From Spirosoma sp. KCTC 42546 (GTDB lineage Bacteria; Bacteroidota; Bacteroidia; Cytophagales; Spirosomataceae): 64,000 nucleotides of DNA. Where the stretch lies: contig NZ_CP041360.1 in assembly GCF_006965485.1 (NCBI RefSeq), positions 8,600,092-8,664,091 on the forward strand, in the 5' to 3' direction. A model generated the notes under the pieces. It did not search any database, was not told where the DNA came from, and saw nothing but the letters and a program-made list of their open reading frames with translations. Each line of letters begins with the position of its first letter. The first letter of the stretch is position 1. Below are positions 60,778 to 64,000 of this stretch, piece by piece. The position numbers and the translations under genes are program-made.

Positions 60778-62235
60778 ATGCGTGACTATTATACCCTCAA
60801 AATAAACCTGCCCGCCGGCATTGTTTCGCCGGGGGCATTACAAACCGTGTTATCATTGGCCTACGATGCTAAGGTTAGGCAGGTGCGTTTTGGTGCGCGT
60901 CAGCAACTGCTGATGACGGTGCATTACGAAGACATGCGGTTTCTGGAAAAAGACCTGAAGCAACACCAGATTTCGTATGAGCTGAATACGGATCAGTACC
61001 CTAATATTATCAGTTCGTATTGTGGGGAAGACGTATTCAGAACCGGTGCCTGGCTGCGGGAGAGTGAATACCATACCGTCCTGGATCAGTTTGATTATCA
61101 GCCTCGACTAAAGGTTAATTTATCGGATTCGAATCAGAGCTTTACCCCATTTTTTACCGGAAATCTCAATTTTATTGCCTCTCCCGAGCCACATTTCTGG
61201 TATTTGTATGTGCGCCCGAAGCAGCGTAATAGCCTGTTCAGGTGGCCGGAGTTAATCTACACCAACGACATTGGCCGACTGGCCAAAGCCGTTGAAGAGG
61301 CTATGCTGAAGCAGGATTTCCAGGGAGAAAATAGCCTCTATAAAGAGGTTACTGCAACGCAGCGCTTTATTACACAACCCGCTACACAGGACGTGGAGTT
61401 ACCTGAATTCTCGCTACCGTATTATGAAGGCTTCAATCGATACGGAGAGCGATCATGGCTGGGTCTTTATCGTCGGGATGAGTTATTTTCTATCGCCTTT
61501 GTGCTCGATGTCTGTGCCTTGTGCCTAAAAACTCGTATCGGTGAATTGTGCATCACGCCTTGGAAATCGCTAATTATTAAGGGGATTGAAACGAAAGATC
61601 GTGCGGGCTGGTCGCATGTACTGGGAAAGCACAACATTAATGTACGTCACGCTGCCAATGAGCTAGCCTGGCAAACCGAAGATCATACCGACGAAGGAAC
61701 CGAGCTAAAAAATTACATAATCCGTTATTTTGAGAAGAATGATACCCGAACCTTCGGACTTTGTTTCGGTATTCAAACGCGCCCGAAATCAGAAGTATTC
61801 GGCTCGGTGCTGGTGCGTAAACGCCCATTGCTTCGGTTAGGACAACTGGCGCTGTTTAGTGTCTACGATGTTTATTTTACCGAAAACTTCAATCCCAATA
61901 GCCGAACGTATCATTTATTCGAAAAGGGATTATTCAAACTTCATTTGCCGAATCAATTAAATCGCCTGTGCCGGAAATTCAATGCCCGTCGATTGCAGGA
62001 AGATGTTGAAACTGTTAGGCTGGATACTGAAAAGCCGGAATCAGCTCCGAGCAAAGTAGCTCATGTACACCAATGCCCACACTGCTTTACGGTTTATGAT
62101 GATCAATACGGCGATGCACGGCGTAACATTCCGGCGGGTACCCGGTTTGATAATCTACTCAATGACTATACCTGTTCAACCTGCGACGCGCCGAAAGATG
62201 AAATGCGCGAATTAGCAGTAGAGTTTGTCAACTAA
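60778..62235 (+). CDS. nitrite/sulfite-reductase-like ferredoxin-fold protein with C-terminal rubredoxin
   Basis: A 485-residue protein. YYTLKINLPAGIVSPGALQTVLSLAYDAKVRQVRFGARQQLLMTVH matches the first NIR_SIR ferredoxin-like half domain, and a second half-domain-like stretch is IGELCITPWKSLIIKGIETKD. I see no complete siroheme/4Fe-4S Cys set, so it is probably not a nitrite reductase itself. The C-terminus is a rubredoxin, HQCPHCFTVYDDQYGD and YTCSTCDAPKDEM, with two CxxC knuckles. It may carry electrons to the nitrate reductase fusion encoded just upstream. Rubredoxin-tailed proteins of this type are known from Bacteroidota nitrate clusters, but the function is not clear. Confidence 0.8.
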   Translation: MRDYYTLKINLPAGIVSPGALQTVLSLAYDAKVRQVRFGARQQLLMTVHYEDMRFLEKDLKQHQISYELNTDQYPNIISSYCGEDVFRTGAWLRESEYHTVLDQFDYQPRLKVNLSDSNQSFTPFFTGNLNFIASPEPHFWYLYVRPKQRNSLFRWPELIYTNDIGRLAKAVEEAMLKQDFQGENSLYKEVTATQRFITQPATQDVELPEFSLPYYEGFNRYGERSWLGLYRRDELFSIAFVLDVCALCLKTRIGELCITPWKSLIIKGIETKDRAGWSHVLGKHNINVRHAANELAWQTEDHTDEGTELKNYIIRYFEKNDTRTFGLCFGIQTRPKSEVFGSVLVRKRPLLRLGQLALFSVYDVYFTENFNPNSRTYHLFEKGLFKLHLPNQLNRLCRKFNARRLQEDVETVRLDTEKPESAPSKVAHVHQCPHCFTVYDDQYGDARRNIPAGTRFDNLLNDYTCSTCDAPKDEMRELAVEFVN

Positions 62236-62274
62236 AAAAATATTAGCCACTCTGTGGTTAAAAATAATTTTTCT

Positions 62275-62748
62275 ATGATACCAGTTGCTATTGCCCCAAT
62301 TTTCTTCGCTTTCGAAAAGGATTTTGTCAGTTCGCTCCGCTGCATTCCGATGGTTGTTCGCTATAAACTGGATACCTGCGGCATTAAGTTAAAACTTCCT
62401 GAATGGCTTAAACTCACTATTGCTGACAAAGCACGATTAGCAGAACAACCTTGCTATACAACTGCTGAGATTAATCAATACCGACTCGACCTGATTGAAC
62501 TTGTTCACGCTCGATGCCAGCACCAAGTTAGCGAGTTGGGCGAAGTAGATGCCGTCTGGGAGTACCTGGGCGATGTGCCCACTGAAGTACAACAGAAGGC
62601 TATTGAATGGGAGTGTAGCCCTTTAACAGTTCAACAATGGCTCCAGCTGGACATTCTCCAGCGATTTGCACTTGTAAAATTGAGCCGATCAGGCCATGAA
62701 GGCAAGAACTTTCCTCGGGCTATTCAGGAGTTTTTTGGAAGCAAATAG
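62275..62748 (+). CDS. narM: nitrate reductase-associated protein, NarM-like
   Basis: A 157-residue protein matching the nitrate reductase associated family (Nitr_red_assoc) known from cyanobacteria, where NarM is needed for nitrate reductase activity. Visible blocks are FAFEKDFVSSLRCIPMVVRYKLDTCGIKLKL, EWLKLTIADKARL and AIEWECSPLTVQQWLQLDILQRFALVKLSRSGHEGKNF. The start at 62275 is preferred because the upstream in-frame GTG lies in a CTCTGTGGTTAA repeat word. Its position after the nitrate reductase and rubredoxin genes supports a role in assembly or activity. Confidence 0.82.
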   Translation: MIPVAIAPIFFAFEKDFVSSLRCIPMVVRYKLDTCGIKLKLPEWLKLTIADKARLAEQPCYTTAEINQYRLDLIELVHARCQHQVSELGEVDAVWEYLGDVPTEVQQKAIEWECSPLTVQQWLQLDILQRFALVKLSRSGHEGKNFPRAIQEFFGSK

Positions 62749-62762
62749 ATCGGCCAAGCCAA

Positions 62763-62848
62763 TGGAAAATGAATAATGGGAAATGTATAATGTACAATGG
62801 CAATTACGAACGGCCAATCGAGTGGCATTCTACATTATGCATTTTCCA
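62763..62848. repeat. intergenic hairpin, ATAATGGA word family
   Basis: Core arms 62763-62778 and 62833-62848 match at 15 of 16 positions, with outer GGCCA (62752-62756) and TGGCC (62850-62854) also paired. The left arm carries extra GGAAATGTATAATG words. It lies between the NarM-like gene and a small membrane protein gene. Confidence 0.78.
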
Positions 62849-62892
62849 CTGGCCATCTGCTTACTTTACCCGAAAAATACTATTATTAGGGT

Positions 62893-63288
62893 GTGACTCA
62901 GCATGCCCATAATCTCAAGCAACAAATTGAACGCATCCTGCATTGGGAACAATCGTCCCACTGGCGTTTTCGCGACTTTGTGCAGTTAAGTGAACTGATT
63001 TATAGGCATACCCATCGGCGGGTAGAAGCCCATGAGTTACAACTATTCTGGCAATCATCTGACGCTAATTCCTCCTTTTTTCTGGATACACTCGCCCAGT
63101 TCGCTGATTATGCGGATTGGGAGGATTTCTGTACACGGAATTTTTATGGCACCGTGGAGGTCGATGAGGAAACACAGCTTCTACATGCGCCTATGTGGGA
63201 AATTCCAACGCGATGGGTTGTTGTTATCTGCTGGCTATCAGTCCTTGCGTCGATTGTAATAGGTGTTTTGTTAGTTTGGAAGCACTAA
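62893..63288 (+). CDS. small protein with Bacteroidota helical N-domain and C-terminal membrane anchor
   Basis: A 131-residue protein with a GTG start. The N-terminus (LKQQIERILHWEQSSHWRFRDFVQLSELIYRHTHRRVEAHELQLFWQ) resembles the helical domain (W-S-xxWxxRDFxxLSxxI) found at the N-terminus of many Bacteroidota signalling proteins, with the final LKRxWG motif changed. Residues about 105-128 (RWVVVICWLSVLASIVIGVLLVW) are a transmembrane helix. The function is unknown. It follows the nitrate island, but nothing links it to nitrate. Confidence 0.65.
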   Translation: MTQHAHNLKQQIERILHWEQSSHWRFRDFVQLSELIYRHTHRRVEAHELQLFWQSSDANSSFFLDTLAQFADYADWEDFCTRNFYGTVEVDEETQLLHAPMWEIPTRWVVVICWLSVLASIVIGVLLVWKH

Positions 63289-63361
63289 ACGATTCACGTT
63301 ATCGAATCGTTATTGTTGTGTACATTCGTTTTCAAAACCATAACCTAATTCAAACGACCAA

Positions 63362-64000
63362 ATGGTACGTTTTCCGCTCTCACTGAGTTTGTTAATCAGT
63401 GCTACGCTGGTTGTAGCACAACCCACTCCTAAACCCAAATCAACAGGTACCAAATCTGCCTCCGCGCCAAAGCCTTCATCGTCACAGGCCGCAATGCCTA
63501 ACCTTGCTAGCCTAATTCCACTCGATCCTGCGGTTAAAGTCGGCAAGTTGCCCAATGGCCTGACGTACTACATTCGTAAAAATGTTGAGCCAAAAAATCG
63601 TGCTGAACTGCGACTGGTCATTCGGGCGGGATCGGTATTGGAGACAGATAACCAACAGGGCCTGGCCCACTTCATGGAACACATGGAGTTTAACGGAACC
63701 AAAAATTTTCCTAAAAACGAACTGGTGAACTTCCTGCAATCGGCCGGTGTTCGCTTCGGGGCCGACCTCAACGCCTACACAGGTTTTGACGAAACGGTCT
63801 ATCAATTGCCCGTTCCGACCGATTCGGCCAATGTGTTCAACAAAGCATTCCAAATTCTGGAAGATTGGGCGCACAACGCGACGATCGATCCTACCGAAGT
63901 GGATAAAGAACGCGGTGTAATTCTGGAAGAGCGAAGGCTCGGTCGTGGGGCCGGTCAGCGGATGCGCGATAAATACTTTCCGCTTCTGCTCAATAATTCG
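63362..64000 (+). CDS. M16 family zinc peptidase (partial, 3' end outside window)
   Basis: The first 213 residues of an exported insulinase-family peptidase. MVRFPLSLSLLISATLVVAQ is a signal peptide, followed by a Pro/Ser/Lys-rich linker. LPNGLTYYIRKN starts the M16 domain, and GLAHFMEHMEFNGTKNFPKNELVNFLQSAGVRFGADLNAYTGFDETVYQL contains the HxxEH zinc site and the conserved following block. DKERGVILEERR holds the third zinc ligand Glu. It is probably periplasmic. Confidence 0.93.
   Translation, partial: MVRFPLSLSLLISATLVVAQPTPKPKSTGTKSASAPKPSSSQAAMPNLASLIPLDPAVKVGKLPNGLTYYIRKNVEPKNRAELRLVIRAGSVLETDNQQGLAHFMEHMEFNGTKNFPKNELVNFLQSAGVRFGADLNAYTGFDETVYQLPVPTDSANVFNKAFQILEDWAHNATIDPTEVDKERGVILEERRLGRGAGQRMRDKYFPLLLNNS

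Overview
The window looks like the chromosome of a Bacteroidota bacterium of the Cytophagales type, most like Spirosoma. This is inferred from the sequence and not checked by any search. The signs are a C-terminal type 9 secretion sorting domain on a secreted protein, an Oar-like TonB-dependent receptor, TAnnTTTG-type promoter elements, few Shine-Dalgarno sites, and families such as DUF4301, DUF5009 and a NagB/PIG-L fusion. No tRNA, rRNA, insertion sequence, CRISPR array or phage gene was seen.

Region by region. (1) 1-8134, minus strand: a complete trp operon, trpE-G-methyltransferase-D-C-F-[antitoxin-PIN toxin]-B-A, with trpA running off the left edge. It starts with a leader that looks like classical attenuation: a TAnnTTTG promoter, an 18-residue leader peptide with three tandem Trp codons, and an intrinsic terminator before trpE. 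(2) 8.2-28 kb: mixed housekeeping and envelope genes (recQ, msrB, secreted metalloprotease, PBP4-type peptidase, heparinase-like lyase, APC permease, crcB, M14 peptidase, TonB receptor, Rrf2 regulator, DUF4301). (3) 28-35.4 kb: HAD hydrolase, omega-amidase-like nitrilase, def, ruvX, then a molybdenum hydroxylase set (2Fe-2S subunit, Tat-exported Mo subunit, XdhC, MocA-like). (4) 35.6-47 kb: Nudix-type regulator, SnoaL-like protein, GNAT, Gfo/Idh/MocA oxidoreductase, NagB/PIG-L fusion, a TIR-like effector candidate, DUF5009 acyltransferase and a long FnIII metalloprotease. (5) 47.4-62.9 kb: a nitrate assimilation island. nirB-nirD-sensor kinase-response regulator run on the minus strand. Divergent from them run cobA (siroheme methylase), an outer-membrane porin, narK, a giant nitrate reductase/FAD reductase/BFD fusion, a siroheme-reductase-like protein with a rubredoxin tail, and a NarM-like protein. 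(6) The right edge holds a small membrane protein and a truncated M16 peptidase.

How the parts work together. In the nitrate island the porin and NarK import nitrate, the NasA-type fusion reduces it to nitrite, NirBD reduces nitrite to ammonium using siroheme made through CobA, and the NarXL-like pair is probably co-transcribed with nirBD and may control the island.

The most striking unexplained structure is a set of long intergenic hairpins whose arms are built from short repeated words (GTCATT, GGGAGGA, ATAATGGA, TTTGAAGTTTGAGG, TTTACGGTATTCGG and others). There are about fourteen in 64 kb. They nearly fill many gaps between genes and often supply the start codon, stop codon or last residues of the flanking genes. 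One of them, at 36900-37018, is a palindrome made of four 14-bp palindromes.
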